DNA of 64,000 bases from Deuterostichococcus epilithicus (lineage: Eukaryota; Chlorophyta; Trebouxiophyceae; Prasiolales; Stichococcaceae): positions 2,232,001-2,296,000 of the forward strand of contig JAVTLE010000016.1 in assembly GCA_033439295.1 (NCBI GenBank), given 5' to 3'. The position numbers and the translations under genes were made by a program. Shown one piece after another: positions 48,301-62,539 of the stretch. How positions within the stretch are numbered: position 1 is the first letter of the stretch; the number at the start of each line of letters is the position of its first letter. The notes beneath the pieces were generated by a model. That model was not told where the DNA came from. It worked only from the letters and a program-made list of their open reading frames with translations, and searched no databases.

Positions 48301-50171
48301 GACAGGTGCGATCTCGAGCGAAGCGCATCCAGGTCGCAGAAAGGATGCAACGCTTAGGGCAATTATTGCGCAAATGCCGAACCCTCAAGCAGCCCCTCTG
48401 AGGCACTTCCTGAAAGGCAAGCGCTTGTTGCAGCCTGAGGCCCCTGTCTGCCTGGGCAGAAGGCATCCCGCCACCTGGTAATGCGAGGGCTGAGCAGGAA
48501 GCTGCCTGCAATCATGCCTTGCTACACCACTGCTGCGTGCACAGGCGGCGGGGAGAGCAGCCAGCTGGCGACTTCTTTCAGGAGGCTGCCGGCAAACGCA
48601 CGGCCAAGCAGCGCGCCTCCGAGCCTGCCAGGGCGCAAGCCCTTGCGGCACTCCAGGCCAAGCGCGGCCGCCGCAGCGGCGCTGGCGTCCCCGCGGCACA
48701 GGGCAGCCACATAGCCGAGCCGGCGGCCGCCGCAGCCGATGGTGTATCGTTGGGCGCGGGCGCTGCAGTTAGTGTGCGCGCAGCACTCGCGGAGCCAACA
48801 ACAGACTCGCTGGTCGATCCAGAGTCAGCAGGGCAGGGCGGGGATGTGTGCGGGAGGCAGCGGCGCAGCAGCAGCGGCGGTGCCGCAGTGGGAGCTGCGT
48901 CACTGGACATGGGCGGCCAGAACAGCGGCGGCGACGGCGATGACGGCATGGAAGGCGTCTGGCGGAGCCAGCCGCGGCAGCTGCGGGCGCTGCGCATCCT
49001 GGACAGCGACTCGGATGGCGACGAGACTGCAGCTGCGACAGTGGCTGCGGCGCCGGAGTCGGTTGCAGTGCAGGCAGCAGCAGCTGAGGCAGCGGCGTTG
49101 CATTCGGCTGGCGACCCCGCCAGCGAGGTGCGCACAAGTGCTCGGACGAAGCTGCGGCCCTTGGCCAGCCAGCTGCCGGCGCTTGCTGCAACACCCTCAG
49201 CCAGTTTTGGCGGCTCGCACAGTGCCCGGCCTGCTTCAGACACGGAGGACAGTGCGCCAAGCGCCCTGCCACAGCAGCAGCCAATGGGGCGGCGGCCTGC
49301 AGCCAAGCGACGGCGCGTCCTGTCTGACCGCAGCCTTGGCAGCGAGCCCGCTGCCGCGCTCTGCGACGAGCGCAAGTCCAATTTCATTGGACGGCCGGGC
49401 GGCGTCCAAACGCCGCCGAATGCAGTTGGACCGCCGCCGGCCATCGAGTTGGAGCCCCCTGGAGCAAAGCAGCTCGGCCAGCCGCCTGCGGCTCCTGCGG
49501 CGGCACGCGCGATGCCGGTGGCAAGCCTCCCCCAGGCGCCCAGCGTCGAGCGACAACCAGCGGGGGGCGCTGGTGCCCCTGGCCCAGCGTCGCAGGCGCT
49601 TGCACGGGCGACGCTGCTGCAGCAGCCGCTCACCGGCTCTGCTGCGCCCGCTGAGCGGCCAATGCCGGCGCCGATGGAGCCTGTCGGCACTATACTGGCA
49701 GACACACCTGCAGCAGCAGCTGCTGCCGACAGGCTGGTGGCCACTCACGGCGCAGGCGCCGCGGCGCCAGCGCCAGAGCCCAGGGCGCAGCCGGCGGTGG
49801 GCAGCACATCGCCGGTCGACCAGCCAGCGGGCGACGCGGTGGGCATGCCGACCCCGGCAGATGCTGCCTGGGCAGCTCCACCAGGCAGCTTGCCGACGGG
49901 CTCAGCGGGCCGCCCTCGCAGGGTGAGCGACCGCCAGTGCGCCGGCGCCAGCCGGACTTCAAATGAGCTGTCGTCAGCCGGTGGCGCTACGAGGCACAGT
50001 CCACCAGCCAAGCCTGGGCAGCTGCAGCCTGCAGCCCTGTCTGCCTCGATGGAACGCTCAGCAGGCGGCAGCCTGGGCTGCGACCTGCTGTGGTCCCCGG
50101 AGGCATGGGATAAGCACATGCAAGCGGCGCAACAAAGCAATGCGCTTCCGTTGAGACGCTCCAGGGGCTAG
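42351..50171 (+). CDS. Leucine-rich repeat plus B3 DNA-binding domain protein, 16 exons
   Basis: Exons: 42351-42996, 43176-43269, 43417-43465, 43594-43708, 43884-43982, 44151-44255, 44491-44639, 44850-44992, 45182-45275, 45484-45767, 46017-46263, 46518-46688, 46951-47226, 47459-47774, 48074-48305, 48545-50171. All junctions keep phase and give 1,548 aa. Residues 1-215 are disordered. About 255-466 hold ribonuclease-inhibitor-like LRRs (LRHLVLSGCGID, LLTLDLSHN, LTMLCLQHAG, LEVLHVWGL). An acidic/Gly segment follows, then a canonical B3 domain at about 733-855: RKSHVSGGFWCQVP, WQVVLL, GFSGGWRGFAID, LKVGDVVVYEVL, LHVHIVRA. B3 is a plant-lineage sequence-specific DNA-binding domain. The last 540 residues are disordered, with an NLS-like PAAKRRRVLSD and acidic ILDSDSDGDE. 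Likely a nuclear transcription or chromatin regulator. The LRR plus B3 combination is unusual. Confidence 0.88.
47409..47440. repeat. Degenerate telomere-like motifs in an LRR-B3 intron
   Basis: CTCAGGGTTCAG and CTCAGGGTTTAG lie in the intron splitting the B3 domain (47227-47458). The match to TTTAGGG is partial. Confidence 0.4.
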
Positions 50172-51101
50172 ACTGCCGAGGCACTGCAGCAATCAAATGG
50201 GCGCTGCCTCTGGTAACTGACACATCTGGCTGTTTATTTGGGTTACCCAACGGATGGCAGACACAGGCTCTGGATGGGACAGGATGGCTATGCAAAGCCG
50301 AGGTCCTGGGCAAATGATCATCAGATTCCTGTGCATGTCCAGGACACCCTTTCGATTTGTTGAACGAACCTCAACAATAAGGTGCACAGTCAGGACGTCG
50401 CCGCCACCGCCAGTTTTGGCCTCGTCAGGTGGCCGTGGCATTGTCAGCTCCTTGTGCTTCCCGTTTCTGGGCGACTGTGTCTTTGAGGGCTGATAAAACT
50501 GCCAGAAAAGGTTCAAGTACGCAGCAGGGGAAGAATGTAGGTACATGCACCAACAGGACAGCCCCCCGTCCATTGTGGTGGCGACTAGCGAGCTGCGAAG
50601 GTGTTGCAGCCAGCACTGGTACTTATTCGGAGTCTGTGCCATCACAGGCTGCAGCGACATTGCACAATCACAACACAGGGGGTGAAATGTGAGCTGCGTT
50701 TGGACCATTGAGGGCATGCTGTACAAAGTGATCGTCTCGGTTGCAGGGACAGACATATGTCTACCGCACAATCGGCAACGACTCGTATCCAATTGCTGAT
50801 GTTGAGAGAAACGAGTAGTCAGAAGCAGGCGCAGCCTGAACCAAGGGACCAGCGATGAACGTCTATTCCTGCCAGCATTGCGGCGTGGGCACGGCGGCAA
50901 CAGGGCCCCTCTCACGATGCCCATGTGAGCCTGTCGAGCCCCCTGTGCCGCACGCCCAGCCTGGCAGCTCAAAACTGATGTGCGCAAGCAGCCGCGGCTG
51001 CGTGCTGGCCGACGTTTGGCCGCGCCAGCCACTCCCAGCCGGCAGGCTTGCCAGCAGCATCGCAGAACCCATCTGTGGCGCTGCCGCTAGGACTGTATCG
51101 C
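50172..51101. other. Intergenic between convergent genes
   Basis: No supported gene is seen. It carries the 3' untranslated regions of the LRR-B3 gene (+) and the first ferredoxin gene (-). Confidence 0.6.
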
Positions 51102-52451
<1,350 letters not shown>

Positions 52452-53346
52452 TGCTGCTGTGGGTCTGGAGATCGAAAGGATACGTAGAAAGCTAGGAGCG
52501 ACCGGCAGCGAGTATGCGAGCGGCACGAACGGACGCGATAAGCAGGTTTGCGGATGCCACACAAATTGGCTCAGGATGAGAGCCCCTGTATAAACCCTAT
52601 CGTTTTGTAAACATCACGTGGCACCAAGTGGTCATGGCGAAGGAGAGCTTTTGCGCAGGTAACCCCGACCTTGAAGTCTTCGATGGTAGATGATCAGGGC
52701 GTGCAGACGATCCAGCAGCCAGCCCACGAAATTGGTGGCGCGCGGATGCACAATCCAGAGTCAGATCCATGCAACTCTGCGCAGTATCACATGCCGCTGT
52801 ACAAAATTGCAGGCCGGCCCGAGTGTAGCGGGTGCACCTTTTTGTTCGGAGGTTATATATGTCTGCAGAATAGTTGATAAGCCGATCACACGTCTGTAAT
52901 ACCTCCGATGCCGCCAGCCGCAACAGATAAGCAGGCACGGCCGCCGCTGCTTATGGCGGCGGCACATCCAACGCCTTAACGACTTCACGTCGGCTGCTCG
53001 GCTGCCGAGGACCGGCGCTACAATGCCGCAGTAGCGACGGCGGTGGAGTGTGCAGCCGCAGCATCTGCTCTGCCATTACCACCGCGCGCTGTTGTGTATG
53101 ATATGTGTCTTCCTCTGCGAAACATTCATCCCTCAGCACAGCAACAAACGCAACCCAAACGGCAGGAACAGACTGGAACCTCATTCACAACCCTGCAATG
53201 TGCCAAGTCGCACTGCGGCTCGAGCTAGCTGGTGGAACACATGCTGCAGGGAATGCAGCGAGATAGACACACAGCTTTGTTTCAGGCTTCGTCATGCAGC
53301 GCCAGAGCAGTCACCTGGAGACTTAGTGGAGTTTCAGCTCCACCGC
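52452..53346. other. Spacer between tandem ferredoxin genes
   Basis: About 0.9 kb with no supported gene. It should contain the promoter of ferredoxin copy 1 and the 3' end of copy 2. Confidence 0.6.
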
Positions 53347-54608
<1,262 letters not shown>

Positions 54609-54894
54609 ATCTGGTGAGCTGCTGCAGTTTGCAAGCCGGTCCGAAAGGTGGTGGATAATCGTGGATGCAGTTTAAAAGCTGCGAAGTGCAAACTCTACGC
54701 GATGGCGCGGCAGATTTCGTGAGCTGAGCTGGCGAACATATGCCTCATTTCCCTGGCAGGGGTCGGGAGGCAGATTGCTGCATCGAAGGCTCACAAGGGG
54801 CGTGGTGGCATCAGGGCCCAAGCATTAGTCTTGCAGGAGCTGCAGGCGCGCCACATTTGATCCAGCAGCAGCAGGCACCAATTTAGGAGCAGCC
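54609..54894. promoter_or_regulatory. Divergent promoter, ferredoxin 2 and 2-Cys peroxiredoxin
   Basis: Only 286 bp separate the two ATGs, so both promoters and 5' untranslated regions overlap or abut. Both products are plastid redox proteins. No specific box can be assigned with confidence. Confidence 0.6.
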
Positions 54895-57522
54895 ATGGCT
54901 CAGGCTATGATGATTTCGGCTTCTCCGGCCGCGGCCGCCGCCCGGTGCACCAAGGCCGCAGTCAGCCCTGTCGCTGCCGCGCCCCGCGTGCAGCTGCGGA
55001 GGTCTGCGCTGCAAGGGCAGTCGCTGCGATCTGCACCCGTGTGCCTGAGCCGCTCGAAGGTCAACACCCTCTGCAGGGTGAGGTCGCTGCTACCCTGTCC
55101 TGAATGATGGCATGCATGCGAGATGGCGTGCATCTAGCCGGCCGTCATGCCACGCATTGAAAGACACCTTTCGCATGCAGTGCGCTTGTAACACACATGC
55201 ATGCGTGTTCTGTGGGCGCCGAGCATCGGTGCTGCGAGGTTGGATCGTCTTGGTGCTTGCGCTGCCTGGTGATATATCCTGTGGCCCGTGGCAGTGGCCC
55301 ACCGTCCTAGCGCGTTTCGCACCGTCGTGATCTTCATCCGTTCAGCGCCATTGTGCGACCGATAGTGGGCTTGAGCGCAGGCTGGCGAGGGCATTGTCGG
55401 CGGCTCGCCATCGCCGCCGCTCGTGGGCAACATTGCGCCCGACTTCAGCGCGCAGGCCGTCTACGACCAGGAGTTCATTGACATCACGCTGTCCCAGTAC
55501 CGGGGGTGAGATATCTGTATCTCATGCTGCTTGCATCCAGCTGGCATGCAATGTTGACAAGTGACTATTGCGCCGCAGCCATTGCGTCCGGCTCCAGGCG
55601 CCATTGCTGACCTGCATGCTGTGGCCGCTGCAGGAAGTACGTCGTCATCTTCTTCTACCCGCTGGTAAGCACTGGCTCGCTCGCTCGCCTTCCTGATCAC
55701 CTGTGGATTCCTGCGCCTCTCCTGCCATCCTCCGTCTTGTGTTGGAAACGCATTGAAGCGGCACCTCGCTGTGGTCGCTTCATGCCAAATGCCTCGTCGC
55801 TACCCTGCAGGACTTCACATTCGTGTGCCCCACTGAGATCACAGCCTTCTCGGACCGCCATGCCGACTTTGCGGAGCTCAATTGCGAGGTAAGCGGAGGG
55901 CGGGTCTAGTAACCCTAACCTGTTGCCGCGCCAGGGCGTACCGCCGCGGCCCCTAAGCTTGCCACACGACGTCCTGTGATGGCTCAGATGCCCGCCCGCT
56001 CAATACTGGGCCAACTGAAGTGCTGGGCCCCAGCTCAACTGGATTTGTCGAACTCAAGAACGTCTTGCAAGTGTATGAAGCTTAGTGCCCTCAGATGAAG
56101 CTGGTCAGCGCAGGTTCTGGGAATCTCAGTGGACTCGCAGTTCTCCCACCTGGCGTGGATCCAGACAGGTGAGGAACCCTGCGCCACTCTTTCATCTGCG
56201 GGCAGGGGCAGATTCTGACAGCCACGGGCGTGCCTTGCGCAAGGGGCGATGAGGGCACAAGCACGCAGCGAACCGTGCATTCGCCTTGTTGTCAACCTGT
56301 CAAGGCAAGCAGCTCGGGCAGTCTTCCTTCCCGAGCACACGGCCCTCAGCGAGGCCATGCGCACAACTGTCTCTGCTTCCAAGTCGTCCTTAGCCCGCTC
56401 TGCGCTGCCAGAATCCGACAGAGATACTAAAACTAGAGTTCCAATCACAACTCTGCGGGCGGGCTGCCCACGGGTACATTCCTTGGCTGTGCTGGCCTCA
56501 GCCCCGCGGCGGCGCCTCCGTCACACTGCATGCAGAGCCTCCTGCCGTGCTGCCGCGCAGAGCGCAAGGAGGGCGGCGTGGGCGACCTGAACTACCCGCT
56601 GGTGTCGGACCTGAAGCGCGAGATCAGCCAGAAGTACGGCGTGCTCAGCGGCGACGGCGTCGCGCTGCGCGGCCTCTTCCTCGTCGACCGTGAGGCGCGC
56701 CGTTTGCCGCTTGAGTCCCAGAGGAAGACAACTCTTTGAGGGTCTTGGTGGGGAAGACATTCCCTGGCGACATGCCTAGGAGGATGTTCTCTCAGGACGC
56801 CTCAGCTGTTGTTGCTGAAGATTGTCACTTCTCCTGGGGTCTCACGCATGGCTATGCTCCTAGCAAGGAGCGGGCGTGTGTCGCCTCTCGCCGGCTGCAA
56901 CCCTAGATTGCGCAGCCTGTGCAGCAGACGGCCTGCATATAAACTCTTTGTGCCCGCGTCTGTGCAGGGTGTCATCCAGCACTCGACCATCAACAACCTG
57001 GCGTTTGGCCGCAACATCGATGAGACGCTGCGGGTGCTGCAGGCACTGAAGTATGTCCAGGTGCGCTGCAGCAGCTGCTTAGGCAGGCCGACGATTCGAT
57101 CTCGTCCTTCCCCCTTTCCTCCTGATCAGTCGCCGAGGCCGACGGAGAGGGTAGGCGAAAGAGGGTAGGCGAAAGCCTGCGCACCCTGCTGCAAACATGC
57201 AAATGGTCGGGCTGTTGGCAGATCCAGCAATGATGGGCATCGTGTGCGTGTTGCACCAGGAGAATCCTGACGAGGTCTGCCCGGCGGGCTGGAAGCCTGG
57301 GGAGGTGACCATGAAGCCCGACCCCAAGGGCAAGATGGACTACTTCGTAAGTCTTGTCTATCGCCACACGCCTTGCTATTTGAGCCGATGCCAAGCTGCC
57401 CTACTGCAGCAATATGTGAGTCATATTCGCACCGAAGTCTTGCGCAAGGGCACCCTTGTTGCCAGCCTCCACAAATTTGTTTTCTCAGACGCAATCTTGA
57501 CCCTATGCAGGCGGCACTGTAA
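54895..57522 (+). CDS. Plastid typical 2-Cys peroxiredoxin
   Basis: Nine exons (54895-55077, 55381-55505, 55634-55664, 55811-55888, 56114-56168, 56561-56694, 56968-57060, 57260-57346, 57511-57522) give 265 aa with all phases consistent. An Ala/Ser-rich transit peptide of about 60 residues precedes [19 protein letters not shown]. The peroxidatic Cys lies in [17 protein letters not shown] and the resolving Cys in [15 protein letters not shown]. It also has [30 protein letters not shown] and the C-terminal YF helix linked to overoxidation sensitivity. It reduces H2O2 and alkyl peroxides using thioredoxin or NTRC electrons, in the stroma. The closest known relative is plant BAS1/PRXA. Intron 6 appears to use a GC donor (GAG then GCGCGC), needed to keep phase. 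The final exon is only 12 nt (AAL and stop). Confidence 0.95.
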
Positions 57523-57735
57523 GGCAGCTGTTGGCGACTGCGGCAAACATAGTGAGACAATGGGAAGCAGGAGGAGTCCGTCATGCGAACGAATTGGCAT
57601 GTCTGGGAGGGACCCGCTGCCAGACGAAGGAGACCAGTCTGAGCCTTCATTGTTTCGGAGCGTCTGCTGTGCATCTGGAGGCATGCATTGGCCATCCATT
57701 TTTGTGAATCGACTGACGTGTGGAACCATGATTGC

Positions 57736-57740
57736 TGTAA
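57736..57740 (+). promoter_or_regulatory. Candidate TGTAA poly(A) signal, peroxiredoxin gene
   Basis: TGTAA, the usual green-algal polyadenylation signal, lies about 215 bases after the stop at 57522. A second TGTAA occurs near 57877. Assignment is by position only. Confidence 0.35.
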
Positions 57741-57936
57741 CGCTATTTTTCGCCTGCTCCACACAATGCCAATCGTTGTCCCACCATAATGCTTGCCAGC
57801 AGGTATCGTGTACCTATAGTTTGGTGAGGGCTGAGTCTCTTTCTGCCCGCCATCTACGACAGTCTGCAGTGCAGGCTGTAATGCACCCAAGCTCGTGATG
57901 ACAGACACATTGCAGTGCTGCCAATTCAAGCCGAAA

Positions 57937-59592
57937 TCACGAGCGGCCGTGGGGCTTCCGGTGCGGCTTCTTGTGCGGCTTGCTCCAGCCGGCTACAGAT
58001 GCGGCGGAGGCCGCGGCGCCACTGCCGCTGCTGGACTCTGGCGCTGGTGCCGTGCCCACCAGCTCTGCGATGGTGTATGTCACCGGTTTGCCGCCGGAGA
58101 TGGAGCCTTCTGTGGAGTTGCCAAATGTCTTGACGAACTGGCACTGCGCATCCTGCAACAGAGCGGCGAGACCAACTCGTGCCAGCATACCAACCAACTG
58201 CTGCGGCCGTCGTGGTGCCTGAGATTTTTTCGAGCAAGGCAGCTGTCCAATGAAGCGATGTTTGCGCCTTCAACAAATGGTTGCGTGCAGAGCTGGCTGA
58301 TGCCTGTGATGTGTAGAGGGCCGCAGCCATTCTGCTCATGCATCATGGACAATCATTCACGCAGGCCGAGCACCTTGATCTGTGCGCCGGTTGTGAATTT
58401 AAGGTTGCAGAACGCGGCATCCGTCTGCAGGAGAGGCACAATATGAGTCCTGATTGGTCGAGGCACACTACGCAATGACGCCTTCCTGGCTTGGACCCCC
58501 AAAAATGTATCTTGCCTTCAGGGTGATGGTTGGCTTCTTGCATGTCACTGGGCCGTTCTGGCCTTGGATGACGCAGTAGCCACCGCTGCAAGTGGAACCA
58601 GCACGCTTGCAGATTGTGGGTGCGTCCGGAGCCAGGGGCTGAACATCAGCGTCGCATTGATTCTTGGCTTCTTGTCAGATCCCGTGATATCGTCTCACCT
58701 GATAGTGTACGTGAACTTCGCACCGACGCACTGGGTGGGCACCTGCGGTCGCGGCATGGCCAGCTTCACTGGCCGTAAAGCGGCACGCGGGAGCGCGCCA
58801 CAACGCTGCTGGCGCACAATTGAGCTTCAAGTGCACCTTAGTCGGAGGCACGTAGACCGGTGGGCTGCAGCTCGTTTGTGCCAGCGAGTCCGACAGCACG
58901 GCCAGCTGGCTGTTGCCGGTCAGCGGCACGGTCGGCATGTCGGCGACCAGCTGCGAGGCCTCTGCAGCAAGCGTAAGTGCAATTGCAACTTTGGTGCTTC
59001 ATGTATCCAAGGCCCCAAGATCTCTGAAAGAGATACCCAAAGCATAGTGTCGCTGGTGCATGTCGCTCAACGACTTTGTAGTTTGGTGCTGCAGAAATAG
59101 ATGAGCCTGCCGCATGGCCTGAAGACACGCCCTGTTCCACACCTGCCGCCTGATAAGTTTTCAACACATCGAGACGCGCTATTAGAAATTTGTTCAATCG
59201 ATGTGCTCACCGGTGCCGAGGCTGAGGATGCCGGTGGGCAGGCCGCTGGCGCTAACGGCGCTGCTCACCTGCGGCCCCCAGTTTGCCTGCAGGGCGGCAA
59301 ACTGCGCCTGCAGCGTGCTGGTGTAGCCTGCATGCATCCTTAAATGAATTCTCAGGCTCTTGGGGAAGGATGTAAGCGCGAAAGTCCTGGGTGCACCTCG
59401 GGATGACAGAGCGACGAAGGGACTTGTGCAGGCCCAACCTGCATACGCCGTCGGGTCGAAGATCGCCCAGCTGGACACTGGCGTGGCTGAAGACGCCGAT
59501 GAGGCGGTCGCTGAAGAGCTGGATCGAGCTGACGCCCCAGACAGCGCGACGAGCAGGATCGTGCCGATCACGAACACTGGGCCGCGCGCCAT
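57937..59592 (-). CDS. Small secreted Cys-containing protein, unknown family
   Basis: Seven exons (59592-59439, 59327-59211, 58961-58858, 58742-58699, 58585-58516, 58424-58374, 58152-57937) join in phase to 251 aa. The N-terminus is a clear signal peptide (MARGPVFVIGTILLVALSGA) followed by a Ser-rich spacer. The mature part has about six Cys (QTSCSPP, QCVG, GGYCVIQ, VTCKK, AFCNLK, QCQFVK), probably three disulphides, and beta-rich repeats such as KFTYTI, KPTITL, LKFTTG and PVTYTI. It ends in a basic tail, KPHKKPHRKPHGRS. Intron 5 has a GC donor (AAG then GCAAG). I do not recognise the family. A cell-wall or matrix protein is inference from secretion and the basic tail. Confidence 0.78.
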
Positions 59593-59887
59593 CGCAACGG
59601 AAGCCGCCGGCGGTCGTGCTGGAACCTGTCTGACGACTCTGCTCAGAGGCCGGCTCTCAATACAATATCGCTCCTAACTCGTCCGCTACAATGCAACGGC
59701 CAGCGATTGTGCAAGTCCATGCCGTTGCCCGGTTTGTGCCTCCGAGAGATAGGTCCCGTTGTCCCAGCAATCATGCCCCCTGGCCCAGATTTTGCTTCTG
59801 ATTCATTCCAGCTTCACAAAGTGCATAGTGCCTCTAGCGTTTTGCTGCATGCTTGTTGGCTGAGGCCGACACTTTTTTGCGTGTAGA
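59593..59887. promoter_or_regulatory. Divergent promoter, secreted protein and HAD hydrolase
   Basis: 295 bp separate the ATG at 59592 (-) from the ATG at 59888 (+). No coding feature lies between them. Confidence 0.5.
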
Positions 59888-61717
59888 ATGCTCACGCTGC
59901 TTGGCGCCTTGCGATCAAGCGGTGCTCTTGTGCCGTTCAGTGCAACGACATCTTGTATTGTCAGGCAAACAGCGGCGCGCGCGATCACAGCACGCAGCTT
60001 CTCGGCGCTGCCGTGCGAGCAGGACGATGCGGCGCCCCATCCGACCGGCCTCCCGGCTCCCAGATTCAAGGCGCTGCTGCTTGATGCGGCGGGCACGCTG
60101 CTGAGCCCTTCAGAGCCCGCAGCCGAGGTGTTTGCATACGTCACTGCCTTTGATATATCAGCATGCCCAGTGTGACTGCAGGTTTCATGCATGCCCCAAT
60201 CATCGGGATGCATGCGCCTGCTTCGCTGCCCTGCCGCAAACCCATTGTGCGTCACTGGCCAAGCCGCGCATTCGGCCAACACAGGTTTACCTGCGGTATG
60301 CAAAGAATTACGGATGTAAACTGACCGAGCGGGATATTCTGCGCCGCTTCCGGAGGTGAGCATCCCCTTGTTTCTGCGCTGCACAGCATGGCGGCACTCC
60401 TCGTCGCTTGCACACCACTTTGCTCGTCAACCTGAAGGACTGCGCTTGCACCGCAGGGCCTACAATACGCCGTGGGGCGAGTCTGCTCGTAGATATGTTG
60501 GCGACAGCCGCGACTTTTGGTGCGTGTGCCTCTCGAAGCTCCCAGCCCCTGGCGCGATTGTGTGCCATGCGTGCGTGATGTCACATGTAGAGCATGCTGA
60601 AGTGCAAGATGGTTGGATATGTCAGTGATATGTCGCAAACCTCATCGAATCACGCAGGCAGTTCATCGTAACAGAGTCCACCGGCTGCGCCGACGTCCGG
60701 CTGTCAGAGGAGATTTATGCATACTTTGCGCGAGCCGAGGCGTGGGCGGTGGCGCCCCGGGCGGTCGCAGCACTCAGCCGCCTCCAAGACGCCAGTGAGC
60801 GCACGGCAACACCTACCTGCCCTACTCAGCCGAGCTCGGAGCTGCAGCAGATCCTCACCCCTACCTTGCCTCTATGGAACCTGCCTGTGGACATCCCCCA
60901 ATGTGACCTGCGACAATGATATGTCACAGATGTGAAGCTGGCAGTCGTGTCCAACTTCGACACGCGACTGCGGCCGCTCCTGGCTGAGATGCGGGTGGAC
61001 ACACTGTTCGACGCCATCGTCGTGTCGGCGGTGCGTGTTTGCCCTGACGATCGGCTTACTGATGCGGCTCTGCTCCTTGTTCACGAACGCACATGTTTAG
61101 AGACGTTGTGCCTCGTGCACTGCACATGTTCAGTCTTTGGGTACTTCCATTGTTCACCTTTGCCCGACGACACCCTGTAGGAGGTGGGCGCGGAGAAGCC
61201 CAACCCTGTGATATTCGAGGCGGCCTGCGATGCGCTGGGCGTGCAACCCGACGAAGCTGTGCATGTTGGGGACGACCGCAGGTGGTTGCCTCATTGCTGT
61301 CATCTGCACTGGTTTTCCCACTTTGCCAAGCTGCTTTGCCGGTTGCCAGGCTGCCAGCCGCATCAAGGGTCGTGGGTGCTTGCTGAGGCATCGTGCCAGT
61401 GCTGCCGTGCGACGCCGGTGGTTTGATCAGGCTTGCGCTGGTGGTGCAGGAACGATGTGTATGGCGCCAGGGATGCTGGTGAGCGCTGCTGTGATGCACA
61501 TGTAACGCGTAATGATGTCAACCACGTGCAAGACCATGTGCATGCTGTGGAGCCCTCCACAGCTCCTCCACCACCATCAACATGTCTGGCACTTCACTGT
61601 GTCGCAGGCTGCTACGCCTGGATGTTCGGACTGGATGTTCTGACGATGGACCAGGTGGCTGATCGCATCCTGTACGGGCATGAGGACGATGACAGCCTCC
61701 GTGCAATCACTCAGTGA
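59888..61717 (+). CDS. HAD-superfamily hydrolase, HDHD3-like, organelle-targeted
   Basis: Eight exons (59888-60127, 60285-60355, 60457-60519, 60658-60794, 60930-61030, 61181-61281, 61450-61478, 61608-61717) give 283 aa with consistent phase. About 55 Ser/Thr/Arg-rich N-terminal residues look like a transit or mitochondrial presequence. HAD motif I is ALLLDAAGTLL; the helical cap follows (YLRYAKNYGCKLTERDILRR). Motif II is LAVVSNFD, motif III is the Lys of GAEKPNPVIF, and motif IV is HVGDD followed by ND. The second motif-I Asp, the usual acid/base in phosphatases, is Ala here, so activity may be altered or the substrate may be unusual. The substrate is unknown. The first ATG was taken. Confidence 0.88.
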
Positions 61718-62539
61718 AACACATTCATGATGTGGGGTCCAGTTCATGGTATAGCCGGGACCCTCCTGTCATCAATTTGAGCTGCCGCCAGCTGGCGGCA
61801 ACATTTTTGCGGCGGCTTGGCTGCCCCCATTTTGTGTCGAAGCTCCAACCGTGCTTCGAGTTCTGCAGCGAAACGATTGATTGGCACGTGTGTGTCAAGC
61901 TCAATTTTGAAGGATACGTAACTATGTCGTCATGCGGCACCTGTTGAGGTGCTAAGGTTTGTACCTGTCCGTTGACCAGCCGCATGTCGCTGTGGCTCCT
62001 CAGTTGGTGCGTCATCGTATACCAGCTCGGGCATGTAATGGCACTGGAGGTACCGCCAGTCTCCCGTTTCGCGTGTGTTCCCGGCAGAGAATTTCCATCT
62101 GCCAAGTGGGCAGAAGTTCTTCTTGGGACAAGGGTCGGACGTCTCCAGTACCCCTGCTGAACATTACACATTCCCCATTCCCCTACTAGTTGCTCATGTC
62201 CCGCTGAGCCAAGGGACGTAATGCCGTGCGAATGCTACCCCAGTCCCCCTCGCCCCCTCGTTTCCATGTGTACCTGAGTATCTCCCCTGAGCACAGCACG
62301 CAACGCACACCATGCTTTGCCGAGCTGCATAGATTTCTTACCGCGCCCAGCGTCCCTGGATCGCCAAAGCTGCTGTCAAACTCAGAAAGCGCAAGGCCCA
62401 CGGACCCCAGCCGCGGCAGCGAGTGACGAGGCGCGCCTTGGTTCAGCATAGCTGAAATGCTGGGACCTTGCTGCTAGCGCAAAAGTCAGCTGTAGGGGTG
62501 ACTTGACATCTAGTCCTACCTTCAGACATCCTTAGAGCA
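61718..62539. other. Intergenic between HAD hydrolase and RPA1
   Basis: No supported gene is seen. A TGTAA candidate poly(A) signal lies at 62034-62038, about 320 bases past the hydrolase stop. Confidence 0.6.
62034..62038 (+). promoter_or_regulatory. Candidate TGTAA poly(A) signal, HAD gene
   Basis: TGTAA, the usual green-algal signal, lies downstream of the stop at 61717. Assignment is by position only. Confidence 0.3.

Noticed and set aside
48034-48305. ATG at 48034 as the start of a separate gene
   Set aside because: An acceptor at 48073 joins in exact phase to the B3 exon ending 47774, so the segment is an internal exon.
48578-49744. 388-codon open frame on the - strand
   Set aside because: It is a shadow of the last LRR-B3 exon, which is joined in phase to upstream exons.
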